Origin: Neoscytalidium dimidiatum
Lineage: Eukaryota > Ascomycota > Dothideomycetes > Botryosphaeriales > Botryosphaeriaceae
Direction: 5' to 3'
DNA: 64,000 nt
Assembly (NCBI GenBank): GCA_037367355.1
Contig: CM074704.1
Span: 1,798,001 to 1,862,000 of the forward strand
The notes below the pieces were generated by a model. It did not search any database, was not told the DNA's origin, and worked only from the letters and a program-made list of their open reading frames with translations. Numbering within the stretch: position 1 is the stretch's first letter; each line of letters opens with the position of its first letter. Shown here one piece after another: positions 1-10,194 of this stretch. The translations under genes and the position numbers were made by a program.

Positions 1-667
1 ACCGAGAATACACGGTGAGCGGTGAGGAACATCTGGTAGGACGTATGTGTGCAGTTACAGTAAATTGTATTACCGAATGCACAAGAGCAACGAATTCTGG
101 TGAAAGTTAAGTGAACTCATGCGGAGACACGCGGGGGGATGGTATGCATACAAGCACAATCTTCCGTCTCCTACTTCAGCCCAAATCCGCCTTATGATTC
201 ATTCCTGGTGAGTAGATTCTTGGTAGGCATCCTCTATACCACCTTTCCCTTGGACAAGAAGACACCTTCACTTTGCTCTTCCCCCAATTCTTCAGCAAGA
301 AGGTCTTTGAATCTGACGTAAGAGGGCTCAGACGACTGGGTGCCTACAGTTTCGTGGCACCTTCTGGGTAACTTAGTTAACGTCTGTCTTACCGCATCGA
401 GTAGTTTGACGGGATGGTACGGCGGCGAATACAGTGTCAGGCTTCGTACTTTCGCTTGCCTGCTCCCGCATGTAGAGAATATTCATTGCGTACAATGTCA
501 GCTCAAGGCATGTTTTCGTCGTCTAATGCAGGAGGTACGCGGGGAGTACGAACAAAAATGGTGGGGCTCCTCGGACAAGACAGGCAATTGCAACTGAAAC
601 CAGTCATCATTAGACAAAGAGGGGCAGCAGCGACGAGGCAGCCACAAAAGCAAGAGACAAAAAACAG
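1..667. other. Left-edge region without a recognisable gene
   Basis: No open frame here shows a family signature, codon bias or plausible splice pattern. The short open frames overlap in several phases, as expected by chance. A run of A on the plus strand near its right end is the pol III terminator of the neighbouring minus-strand tRNA. The region could hold the UTR of a gene beyond the window edge. Confidence 0.5.
659..664 (-). terminator. Pol III terminator of tRNA-Trp
   Basis: Six A on the plus strand read as six T on the minus strand, a few bases after the discriminator base of the tRNA. An oligo-T run this close to a tRNA 3' end is the standard RNA polymerase III stop. Confidence 0.75.
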
Positions 668-813
668 TGAGGACGGTGCGATTTGAACGCACAGCCTTCA
701 GGAAATTCCAGTAGTATTCGCTGGAATCTGACGCTGTAATGAGAGTTAGTATGAGGTGCCTGAGCCTCTTGGTAAGTGGAGAGGACTTACCGCTACCATT
801 GCGCCACGCCCCC
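668..813 (-). tRNA. tRNA-Trp(CCA) interrupted by two introns
   Basis: Read on the minus strand, 813 is base 1 and 668 is the discriminator A73. The acceptor stem pairs GGGGGCG with CGTCCTC (two G-U pairs). The D stem is GCGC/GCGC around AATGGTA. The anticodon is CCA preceded by TT and followed by G37. The T arm is GTGCG-TTCAAAT-CGCAC, and a T6 run follows. The mature length would be 72 nt without CCA. Two insertions must be removed. One is a roughly 17 nt intron after G37 (about 704-720) whose CTGGAA pairs with TTCCAG around the anticodon, as in eukaryotic tRNA introns. The other is a 57 nt insert in the 3' side of the D stem (734-790). With both removed, every stem but one anticodon-stem pair (A31 opposite C39) closes. 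A box and B box are both intact. A pseudogene is possible, but the conserved stems argue against it. Confidence 0.85.
734..790 (-). other. Spliceosomal-type GT-AG intron within the tRNA D arm
   Basis: The 57 nt insert starts GTAAGT (the consensus fungal 5' splice site) and ends ATTACAG. It has TACTAAC placed about 11 nt before the AG, which is the ideal branch site. Removing exactly these bases rebuilds a GCGC/GCGC D stem with a 7-base loop. Inside, GTAAG can pair with CTTAC and CCTCT with AGAGG in an interleaved, pseudoknot-like order. tRNA endonuclease introns normally sit between bases 37 and 38, so this position and these signals do not fit that class. That it is removed by the spliceosome is an inference from the signals. 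Confidence 0.7.
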
Positions 814-1035
814 AAGTTGTTCATGCAAGCATGTTTCGCCATTTTCTCTTAAAGTGGTTTGCACTCTTTCGGAAAGACATCAACTTAGTTGCGCTTGTAA
901 TTTGTGGAGGAAAGAAACGGGAAAGAGACCAACGCGGCTTGCAGGGGATCAAGAACACCATCGCACCACGCCGCCAAGAGAGCAACGAAACATCCAGGGA
1001 ACAGTGCTCAGCTATTATTCACGATCATTACACAC

Positions 1036-2385
1036 TCACAGCTCATCCCTCTGCCTATGCTCTTCCCGCTGCTGCGCCTCGAACTTCGCCCTCTCGACCC
1101 CCTCATCCCACATTCTCTTCTTTGGATTCCTTGGTTTATCCGACTCCACCAAAGGCTCGCCATCCCCTCTCCTAGGCACATCACCCTTTGGTGCCTCACC
1201 AGCGGCCGCCGCTTCTGCCATCTGGCCGACCTGCTCGGACATGCTTCCCGGCTCGCTCGGATTTTGTTGCTGCTGCTGGGGGTCACCCCTCTTGACACCA
1301 GCGCCGCCGGCGCCAGCGGGAACGTGGTGGGCAGGCTGATCAGGCATTCTGCGGTGTGCTCTGTTACTTGCGCTGGGCTGGACGATAAGACTAGAGGACG
1401 AGGATAGCGTTGTTGCCAGTGACGACAGTGCCTGAGAGGGTGCTGCACCACCTGCGAGGCCGACTGCTGCAAGGATGCTGAAGAGAAATTTGTATGCAAA
1501 CTTGAGCGGAAGCCAGGCGAACCACCAGAGGGGGCCGTAGAGAATGCGGCGGAAAAGGAGCCAACAGATTGTGGTGAGGAGGATGTAGAAGGTAGTTTCG
1601 AGGTACCAGGTATCGCTCTTCTGCGACCGGAGGAGCGAGTTGACGAGAGTCTTCGAGTTGGCGAGGAGGGTGCTGAGATCCGTGTACTTCTCTCCGAGCT
1701 CTGCAAGCGCGGCAGTCGACTGGTTAAGTGTCTCTTGTGCGAAGCGTGAGCGGGACAGCTCAGATGTCATCAACTGGTGCGTGCGTCGCAAGGCAGCAGT
1801 GACGTCGCTCGACGCGTTTGCGACGATTTCGTCTTGTGTGAGCTTCTCGGTGCCGCCGCGGCGTCGTCCAGCGGTGGGCGAAGCGTTTCCTTCTTGGATA
1901 CCAGCGAAGAGAAGTTCACGTTCTTTCTGCTTTGCGACCTCTGCGTTGCGCTTGGCTTGTAATTGAGCTTTACGGAACTGACTTCGAGCTCTGTAAAGCC
2001 GGGTGTTAGCACTGCTTCCATTGATGCCCCATGGAAAAGACGTCACTTACTGCCTGAGGTCTTCACTCAAGCGTGCAACTTGTATGCTTAATCTGCTCTT
2101 CTCACGCTCCTTCTCGCTGTCCCTCTTCTTGCTGGCAAGCGTGCTATCACTCACGAATTCCTCAACCTCTTGTCTCAGTAGTTCAAGCTCCTCCTCCTGA
2201 AGCTTTAAGCTATCGTGGATCTCGGAGCTAAGCTCTACGCGGACGTCGCCCTCTTCACCGTCGAGTGGAGTGGAGCCGGGTTGGAACTGGAGCTTTGCAA
2301 GGCGGTGGATGAGCTGCACAGTCTGCTTGTTCTGGTCGGATAGGCTCGCGAGGCGCGTTGCGAGGGAGGAGGTGGGAGCTGTCAT
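1036..2385 (-). CDS. Sec20-type SNARE, ER retrograde fusion
   Basis: Two exons: 2385-2051 and 1990-1036. The 60 nt intron has GTAAGT, GCTAAC and TTTACAG, and the product is 429 aa. Sec20 (BNIP1 in animals) is the Qb-like SNARE of the ER target complex with Ufe1, Use1 and the Dsl1 tether; it receives COPI vesicles returning from the Golgi. The N-terminal ~110 residues are acidic and coiled-coil-like. The Sec20/SNARE helix spans roughly 168-235. A transmembrane segment follows at about 241-258, then a second aromatic hydrophobic stretch to about 292. The long polar tail ends in RDEL, a variant of the HDEL that ends yeast Sec20. It is divergent from mL53, with 368 bp between start codons. Family identity is strong; the start at 2385 is the only in-frame ATG near the conserved N-terminus. 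Confidence 0.88.
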
Positions 2386-2753
2386 TGTAACAAGGCCACG
2401 GTGGGCATGCCTGCGACGCGCGGATCAAGGAAGGTGTGGTTGCGCCGATGTCATCGGAGCAAGTTAGTCGTGGCCGCCCTGCGGTCAGTCCCGCCGGGAC
2501 GCAGGATGAGGCTCCCGCGCCGACAATTTCCAGAGCGCAGTGTCGAATGCGCCGTTGCGAGCTCACGCCCATCCCCCCACCGCTGCAGCCAGACCCCTCC
2601 GCCCGTAAGATTCCACACTCTTCATTTGCCCAATCGGTTCCTGACCATTGGAAACACAGATACTGCATACGTCTCCAGTCTTCCAGACACACTTTCACCC
2701 CTTACGCTCCATCCACCGTCCTTCGCCAGCGCGCGCCGCACTCGCCGACCACG
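2386..2753. promoter_or_regulatory. Shared divergent promoter, SEC20 / mL53
   Basis: A 368 bp gap separates the two start codons, which are read in opposite directions, so it must hold both promoters and 5' leaders. The mL53 side is rich in C and T. No specific factor site was recognised. Confidence 0.55.
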
Positions 2754-3172
2754 ATGATCACCCGCTTTCTGACCGAGGTGAATACAAAGTTCAACCCTTT
2801 CGCGCGAACCGCGAAGACTGCACGGAATTTCCTCGCCCTGCTGCCTCCCAATGCCCGCTCAGAAATGAAGATAAATGCAAAGATGCTGCCCAGGTTCAGC
2901 AAGGATCCGACTACGCTGGAATTGAAGTTTAGTACGTACACCAAGATCAAGGTTTTGATACGACAAAGGACTGCATTTGCAGGAAGTCTACTACAACTAC
3001 TTCCCAAGCATCACATGTTAAGTTCAGAATTCCTGGCTGACGGAAATATCACACCGCAGAGGATGGCAAGGAAATGAAGCTCGATCTAGAGAAGCTGAAG
3101 ATCAGGGCTGTGGAGGAGGAGGTCAACAGACACTCTCGTTTGCTGGCTAGACAGGAGGAGTTGTCAGGCTAG
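2754..3172 (+). CDS. Mitochondrial large-subunit ribosomal protein mL53
   Basis: Exon 1 is 2754-2931 and exon 2 is 3060-3172, giving 96 aa. The protein belongs to the MRPL44/mL53 family of the fungal 54S mitoribosomal subunit. The start MITRFLTEVNTKFNPF is typical, followed by an Ala-rich helix with LLPPNAR. The exon join gives LELKF-KDGKEM, the family core, and the end EVNRHSRLLARQEELSG is also conserved. The intron as called is 128 nt, about twice the usual length here. It contains a second internal acceptor-like CAG at 2980-2982 followed by a short open stretch. A cryptic exon is possible, but the single-intron join reproduces the family sequence without a gap. The 3' end converges with the pyrophosphatase gene. 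Confidence 0.85.
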
Positions 3173-3395
3173 GACGTGATAGCGTGCAAGTTTGGACTGG
3201 TCATTGCATTTAACGGAGTTATGTCACTGGGATGCCAACACGAATCTGACGGGACCTCAATGCTCATCACATTGATTTCATTGTTCTTTTGTCTATACCA
3301 TCTCCACGGCAGCTATGTAAAGTATTTCGACTTTATACCGTTGGCCCTCTGCATTTTTGGCGTTGTTACACGCCTACAGATTAGAGGCAGGCAAT

Positions 3396-4486
3396 CTACT
3401 GGGTGGGAGCACCAGAGATGAAGAACCACTTGTCAATACTGGGGTCAATAGGAGCAGGGTACTGGTTCTCGCCCGCAGGGATGTTGAGGGTCGAGGGGTC
3501 GACGCGGTCGGGAGACGAGCCGAGGGTGGTGTTGGTGCTAGTCATACTGTCAGTATATGGACGTCCACAGAAGGGAAAAATCGAAAACTTACAGAGAGAT
3601 CTCTCCCTTGGGGGTCTTGCCAGATATCAGGCGCTCCCAAGCCTCAGCACACTCGCGAACAATGTCGGTGGCGTACTTCTTGTTCTTGCACTCGCCAGAG
3701 AAAGCGAACTGGTTCTCGGGCTTGCCGTCGGGGATCTTGTAGATACGGAACCACTCGTTGGTGGCCCTCAGGAGACCGGGCAGGTGCCTCTCGACATCCT
3801 CAATGTCGTTGAGTTTGGGGGCAAGAGGGTCGTTGACATCGATGACAATGATCTTCCAGTCGGTCTCCTCCTCATCGAGCAGGGCCATAACACCGAGAAC
3901 CTTGACCTGCTTGATCTCACCAGGCTTGGCGACAAGCTCGCCAATCTCGCAAACATCGAGCGGGTCGTTGTCACCCTTAGCCTTAGTCTCGGGGTGGATG
4001 ACGTTGGGGTCCTCCCAAGTCTGCCGCCGGCTGTCAGTGTGCTTGTCTCCTGAGAGCGGCGGGGTCGCTCGGCGGCGGTGCGGGGCTCACCTGGGGGAAG
4101 GCACCGTAGTTCCAGAGGTAGCCCTTGTGGGGGAAGCAGTTACGGACGAAGCGGAGCTTGCCCTTCTTGGTGTCCTGCTTGATGGGGTTGAGGGTCTCCT
4201 CCTTGGAGATCTGTAGAGGGGGCAGCAGGTCAGCGTGACTGCTTCGGCGGAGGGGTCGTCAACGACGGCGGGGTGCACTCACCTCCATCTTCGCATTGGT
4301 CCAGCGGGGGACCTCAACGATCATGTTGAGGACGGTCTGCTGCTCATTGGCATAGAGGGGGATGTCATGGAAGGGGGAGACGGGGACGCCATCCTTCTCG
4401 ATGTAGACGCGGTGCTCGAGGGTGTTGGGGGCGCCGACCCTGCGAGCAGTGAACTGCTTGGGGGCGTTGGACGAGACTTGAGCCAT
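3396..4486 (-). CDS. Soluble inorganic pyrophosphatase
   Basis: Four exons: 4486-4283, 4210-4091, 4020-3593 and 3546-3396, with phases that fit, giving 300 aa (yeast Ipp1 is 287). It hydrolyses pyrophosphate to two phosphates in the cytosol, using Mg ions, and so pulls biosynthetic reactions forward. The N-terminus begins [18 protein letters not shown]. The substrate and metal-site region with DPLDV (signature D-x-D-P-x-D) lies in exon 3, as does the [15 protein letters not shown] stretch. The last exon adds a short family-typical tail ending [11 protein letters not shown]. Three short introns in a housekeeping gene are usual for Pezizomycotina. The start is the first ATG giving the family N-terminus; an upstream in-frame extension is open but lacks similarity. 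Confidence 0.93.
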
Positions 4487-4956
4487 GGTGGTGGATGATG
4501 GATGGGATGAGGGGGTGAAGTGTCCCGCTACCTGCTGCGTGCGAGATTGAATTTTGTCGAGGCTGGTGGGGTAGCGGGAGGCGGCCAGGTTGCGTGGATT
4601 ATTAGGAGCAGCCAGCGTTGCGAACGTCAGGGCGGGCGGTCTGCGCGAGACAGACTGCCGACAACAGCCAAGGTCGGTCGCAAGGAACAATTTGCCCGCG
4701 AGGGTCGCTGGTCGTCTGCACGCGTGCTGCACGCCGCTCATACAGCACAGCACGTCACGTCAGTAGCCTAGAGTGGCAGATGTGCTCATTACCTGTTGGC
4801 TGATGGCCGAGGCTCTGCGTCGGGAATGGCGACGGGCGCATTAGCAACTCAAGTCCCGACCCTGGGCCGTCGATGCCGCCGGCGGACGCATCTTCTCCGC
4901 TGTGTTTTCGCCCAGACAGGGGTGCCACGAAACGGGCGGACGGAAAGTTTTCACCG
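4487..4956. other. Intergenic: pyrophosphatase promoter side
   Basis: 470 bp between the pyrophosphatase start and the 3' end of the next minus-strand gene. No coding signal or repeat was recognised. It should hold the pyrophosphatase promoter. Confidence 0.5.
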
Positions 4957-7177
4957 CTAATACAGCTTATGTGGACGCCAGAAACCCATCAGTACCCCTC
5001 CAAACTCTGTCTCGTCGCTCCGTCGCCCAGCTTCCTGCCCGCCCTGCCGTCCGAAGTTGTTCACGCTTCCGCCGAAGCTCCCCTCCGCGCTATCAAATCC
5101 CATGTCCACGTATCCCTCGCTCCGATCTCGGTGCAAGTACGCACCTGCCAGATCGTCCTCATAATCACCCTCCTCGTCGTTAATCGCAATCCTTGCCATG
5201 TCTGGCACATTCACGTTCTCCACAGCTGCATAGCCGCCACCGTGCCCGTCCGACATAGCCGCATGTGGCGTTTGCACCTGGTATAAGCCCGGGCGGTTCG
5301 GCGCACCTCTCCGCGCCCAGCATGGTGGCACAGAAGTGCGATGCGCTTTTGCTTGGCTTGCAGCGTAGTAAATCTCAACAGGCTTTTCGAGGTATTCCAT
5401 GTCCCTGTTGCTGTATTGCTTCTCCATAGGCGCGCTTTGCGCCGGCTGCGGGTCATGACAGGCATTGTCGCATTGGCGCAATAACTTGCCAAGCGGTGAG
5501 GAAGATCTGAGAGGGGCTCGCATCTCTGTCGCGTCAGTAGTGCCGTCAATTGCATCTTGCGCCATCTCTACATGCCCATTCTGGGCAGCATGGATGCTTG
5601 GCCCTTCTGCAAATGCACCGTGGACCTGACTTCCTTTTTCTACATGGTTAGTCTGCTTCTCCTGCTGCTCATTAATGTCAGTTCCCGGGCTGTAGTCCCT
5701 CTCCTGTGTGGATAACAGGCGACGTGCCTGGCGTGCAAACTCATGAGCATTTCTCTCTGACCGGTGTTTGTGTGATGATGGAGGTATCAAGGTTTTAATT
5801 TGCGGAAAATCTGGCGGAAATCGCTGGGTGTCTTTTGCCTTTTGCTGGAAGAACGCCGCGACATCAGAGCCCGTATCACCTCCGTCGAGTCGGGTGTGAC
5901 GCCCATTTTCAGACCCGAATGGCATCTCACTTGGAATGTCATGGAGTGTTCGGCGATGGGCCAGCCCTGCTGATATGCCACCCTGCGCCTTGTGCTGCCC
6001 TTTATACACCTTTTGCAACGACGGCGACTGCCCCGAACATCTCTGAAATGCAGCTACATTCATGTGTTGATCAGTCTCGGAACAAGGTATGTAAGAGCTG
6101 GAGTCCGAGCCAGTTGGAGGATTCACGCCGCGTGTTCCAAAGCCTAAGTAAGGTTTTTCAGGTAAATCGATCGGTGGATTCAGAAGTGTACGATTGTCAG
6201 AGGACGAAGAAGGGTGGAATTTGCACCCATCACTTTTCGAGAGTTGGTCTTGTACCCCTCGGGCTGGAATGTTGATGTCCCTTTCAGCAAGCCCAGGCGG
6301 CTTTGCAGCAAAGTATGTAGATATCTCATCCTCCTGCCCTACAGCGTTGCTATTCTTCCTGCGTTTCCTTGGGGCTTCCTCGGCTGACTGACTATCCTTA
6401 GGGCCGCTCCGCTTCTGCAAGAACCGCATCTCGGAGAAGACTAGGTCAGGTACTATTTGCAAGGTTAGGAGTGCGATGCGGGAGCACAAACACTACGGAG
6501 GAAGATGGCTCACATCCGCGTCCTTTGACGGGTGACGATGCGCGTCCCTTTCTGAACAGCCCAAGGCCCTCCTTCGGTTTTAGCTGTCCCCAACAGCCGG
6601 CTGCGTCAGTCGCTAAATGGATTGCGGGACGTGCAGGTCGTCTTACCGTCAATCTGTCCCTGCCAACATTCTTGGCGTGGAAGGTATGCGGTGGGTCTGG
6701 CTGCCTATACCCGGTTCGCCGGCGGTCTTTGTGCTTTGTTGGCACGTTTCTGTCCTTCCTACTTCGACGGTTTGGCTTGCTCTGCTTCTTGTCCGGTTTT
6801 GGCTCATATATCTCAGGACGCGTCCTGCGGCGGCGCCTGCGACTGTAGCGCTCAGATTCGCTGCGATCAGCCGACCCGGGTAGCTCAGAAGAACAGCAAC
6901 CAGCCGGTTTGTCCGATGCAGTGCGCTGCCGCGCGCGATCTCCATTCCCTGTGCTCTGCGTCACCGGTTTCTGGTGGCCATTGGTTCGATCGAGCTGGAG
7001 CAGCGAGCTGTCTGAAGAGGACTGCTTCTGTGGCCGCTTCCGCTTGCATTTGTGGTGGGATGACCGTTCGGCCGCGTCTCGGGGAGCGCGTTCCCTTGCG
7101 TGCTGACCTGCCGGTAAGCCCAACGACGCAGGAGGGCCCAGGGTCTTCGTCTCTTCTAGCCATCTGCAGACGTCCAT
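4957..7177 (-). CDS. Uncharacterised basic, disordered fungal protein
   Basis: Two exons: 7177-6514 and 6452-4957. A 61 nt intron (GTGAGC, CCTAAC, AATAG) joins GLFRKGRASSPVKGRG to LPDLVFSEMRFLQKR, giving 719 aa. No enzyme domain is recognised. The first ~200 residues are very rich in Lys and Arg, with runs such as RRRRRR and KRKRPQK that look like nuclear localisation signals. The middle is polar and low complexity. The extreme C-terminus EFGGVLMGFWRPHKLY is compact, aromatic and unlike the rest, so it is probably a conserved docking peptide. The start MDVCRWLEETK looks like a genuine conserved N-terminus because it is ordered and is followed at once by disorder. I infer a nuclear scaffold or nucleic-acid-associated role, but no function is shown by the sequence. 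Confidence 0.7.
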
Positions 7178-9252
7178 GTGCGGTGGTGGCTGGCTGCTGC
7201 AGCTGCTCGCCGAGGGGGCCCAGCCAGCAATGGGCTCCAGGCCGGCAGGACCCGTTCACCGACTCTCTGAAGGGCGTGATGGAGGAAGTTGTACAGCATG
7301 GAGTGGAGCGCTGTGGTCGAGGCTAGGATGGAGATGGGAAGGACATGACGCGGGAGCGAAGCGGGAGAGCCTACTGGCAGCGGTGCGCCGTGTAACGGCG
7401 GCTTAAGCTGGGGATAACAGGGCGCCCGGGCGATGTGACAGCGGCTATCGGGTGGCAGACGGAGGACTGAGGCGGCAGGTTGAGGCTGAAGGGGGGCGGG
7501 TCGATTGGTTGAGGGGGAGAGGCAGATGGAGAGGGTGCGCTGGACGCAGCAGGCGGTGTTTCCTGGAAAGTGCGAGGCAGTGAGGGCTCTGGCAAGAGCG
7601 AGGGGCCTACCGGCACATGCGGCGCAGAGAACGGATTGATCATATCAACGCTGCTGCTGCATCAACCATGTCAATTAATCACTCGTCCTAAGAGCAGCCG
7701 GGCCACAGGTGCTGTGCCCGCTGTGCTCGCTGTGTCCGCTGCGGACGCACTGGCGGCGAGCTGCCGCGGCCGCGTACCCGGCCTCGAGGTGGTTCGCCGC
7801 GGCGAGGTGTGCAATGCGGTCCCGCGCAGCACCTCGCGAAGGACGGTCAGTCAAGAGTCAGTCCCGTCGGTGGAGGCACACGGCGGACGTCCGCCCGTTG
7901 AAGCTGGCAGCGGGCTGCTGGAGCCAGTCAGCGGCGGGGCTGACGTCGCACAGCACGGCCGCTGGTGTGTCCAGACGCTGCGGGGGATCCCCGTTATCGC
8001 AGTCGAGGCGGACTCGCAACTCGCAGGCTCGCAGGCTCGCAGGCGGCGGTGGGCGCGCTGGCGATTATGTAAAGAGGACGTAGGAAACGCACACTGCTTG
8101 GGTGATGTACGTGCGGGCGCGGTGTTGTATATGCGGGCCATATGCCGGCTGGCCGTTATTCCAGGCTCTCGGATAGCGCACTACGCACGCCCGCACAGCT
8201 GATCGCTCCCTCGCAGGCGGGCCTCAGAGCTCAGGCTCAGGGCTCAGGGCTCAGGGCCCTGGGCTCCGCTCGCTCTGGCCCAGGGCACCGCGGTGGACTC
8301 GCCTTGCACGGCGGCCGAGCACGAGCCAGGAGGAGCCTCCACGCGTGCAGCGACGCGATAAGCTTGAATCCGCGCGAGAGCCACTCAACCGCCGCCGCGA
8401 CGCTGCGCGTAGGGATGCCCGTAGGGATGCCCGTCGTGGGCGCGCCCTCACCACCACGCGCTGCCTGCCGCGCCGGCCAATCGCGAAGGGCGACGCGGCG
8501 CGCTGCGGGGGCTGCGCTCAGCGGGCTCCAGCGGGCCCAGCGGGCGCTGGTGCTTGACTCCTGCCATTGGGCCTTATAGGGCCAGGCTAGCGATGGGCCG
8601 CATGATCTTTTGAACACGGGATGTCGACGCCAGAGCGCTCGACGCTTTCGGGATGGCCGCCACAGCCTGCCTTTGCGCGCGTGTCCAATGGCGCGCGCGA
8701 GAGGCCCCGATCCGCCCCAGGGCCCATCCATAATACGGACAAGCCCCATTCCGGCTGCTCACCTTTCCCTGCCATTCTCCCACCAGGCCGTCGCCGCTGA
8801 GAGTGAGAGGCGATTGTTCGATCTTCCTACCGGCTAGCGCAAATTGCAGACAAGCTGCCCCGCGCCCAAGTTGCTGACTCCCATCCCACCTCTTGCGGCC
8901 GTCTGACTCTGAACACCAATCTTTTTCTGCGACAAGCCGCCCTCTGCCCGCCAGTGCGCTCCCCAAACCACGCTGCTCGCTCTGTCAGCCCACGAACACT
9001 GCTCCGCAAGTCCGTACCTCTCTCCCGTGTTTCTCCTCTCCTCTCATGGGCTCTCTCCGCGCCCAGCCGCGCGTCGCTTTTGCCTGAATTTTTCCCTGCT
9101 GCGTCTGCCTTGCTGTCCCTTCCTTGACCGTCTGACGAGGCCTCCTCGCCGACTTGCTGCCCTTCATTTTCCTCCCGTTGTCGCGGCCACAGGCCCAGAG
9201 CATTCCGTTGAAACATTCCGCATAGGACCCAGGATTGCGCGCGCGCGTTGAA
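7178..9252. other. Divergent intergenic region, GC-rich
   Basis: About 2.1 kb between two divergent genes. No conserved protein was recognised in the many overlapping GC-rich open frames. Short direct repeats occur (for example CTCGCAGG copies near 8027-8042 and GGGCTCAG copies near 8238-8262). The 200 bp before the RNA-binding protein start is pyrimidine-rich, as in leaders of highly expressed fungal genes. Confidence 0.5.
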
Positions 9253-10194
9253 ATGTCGAAACTCTTCATAGGGTAAGCCCGCCTGTCCGTGTCGCCATGG
9301 CAAGCGCGCAGGCTGACCTGACTTCAGCGGCCTTGCGTGGCACACCGACGATGCTACCCTTCGTCAGAAGTTCGAGGAATTCGGCCAGGTTGAGGAAGCG
9401 GTACGGGCTCCCGCGTGCCTATCAAATCCCTGCCGGCGCACGCTAATTTCGACCCTTTGCAGGTCGTCGTGAAGGACCGCGACACTGGCCGCAGCCGTGG
9501 CTTTGGCTTCGTCCGCTTCACCCAGGAATCCGATGCCGAAGCCGCCATTCAGGCCATGAACAACGTCGAGTGAGTGGCAAGACGTCCCTGAAGGCGGTGA
9601 AGCGTCTCAGCTTGGACCGCCACTGTATTTGCGACGGACCCTGTTCCGTCATTTGAAGTAATGTCGTTGCTGACTTTCACTGCAGGTTCGATGGCCGCAC
9701 CATTCGCGTTGACAAGGCCTCTGACCGTTCTGGCGGTGGCGGTTTCCGCGGTGGATATGGCGCTCCGCGTGGTGGGGGCTATGGAGGAGGCTATGGTCAG
9801 TAACCCCCCCAATTGCCCTGAAGTGTCTGTATGCTTCGAAGACGCCAAAGCCTCTTCTGGGGCGCATTTGATACCAGCCAGTGTCCCAGCACACATTGCG
9901 GTCATTGCTTTTCAAATCCTCTTCCACTGGCCCTAAGAAAAAAGAAGAATTTTCCTTGCTCTTCGCTAACATTTCTCCATCAGGCGGCGGTTTCGCAGGC
10001 CGCGGTGGTGAGTCTGAGCGCAACTTCACTGGCATCTGAAAAGCGATTCTCACGCGCTCGCAGGTTTCCCCGGCGGCGCCGGCAACTGGGGACCCAGCCA
10101 GGGCGGCTACGGTGGCCAGCAGCAACCCTACGGAGGTGCTCCTCAGGGCGGCTGGGATCCCAACCAGGGTCAGGGCCAGCCAGGGCAGTGGTGA
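9253..10194 (+). CDS. Glycine-rich RNA-binding protein (single RRM)
   Basis: Six exons: 9253-9272, 9328-9400, 9463-9569, 9686-9795, 9984-10007 and 10064-10194, giving 154 aa. One RRM fills residues 1-80. RNP2 reads KLFIGGLAW and RNP1 reads RGFGFVRF, both with the stacking aromatics kept. A Gly/Tyr/Gln-rich tail follows, with [13 protein letters not shown] repeats, ending GQPGQW. This layout matches the cold-inducible, glycine-rich RBP family, which binds mRNA and shuttles or forms granules. Five introns in such a short gene is dense. Exon 5 is only 24 nt (8 codons, all in the Gly tail) and flanking introns are both phase 1, so it can be skipped without a frameshift. Branch-like GCTAAC elements are seen in several introns. 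The identity is firm; the precise role is inferred. Confidence 0.92.
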
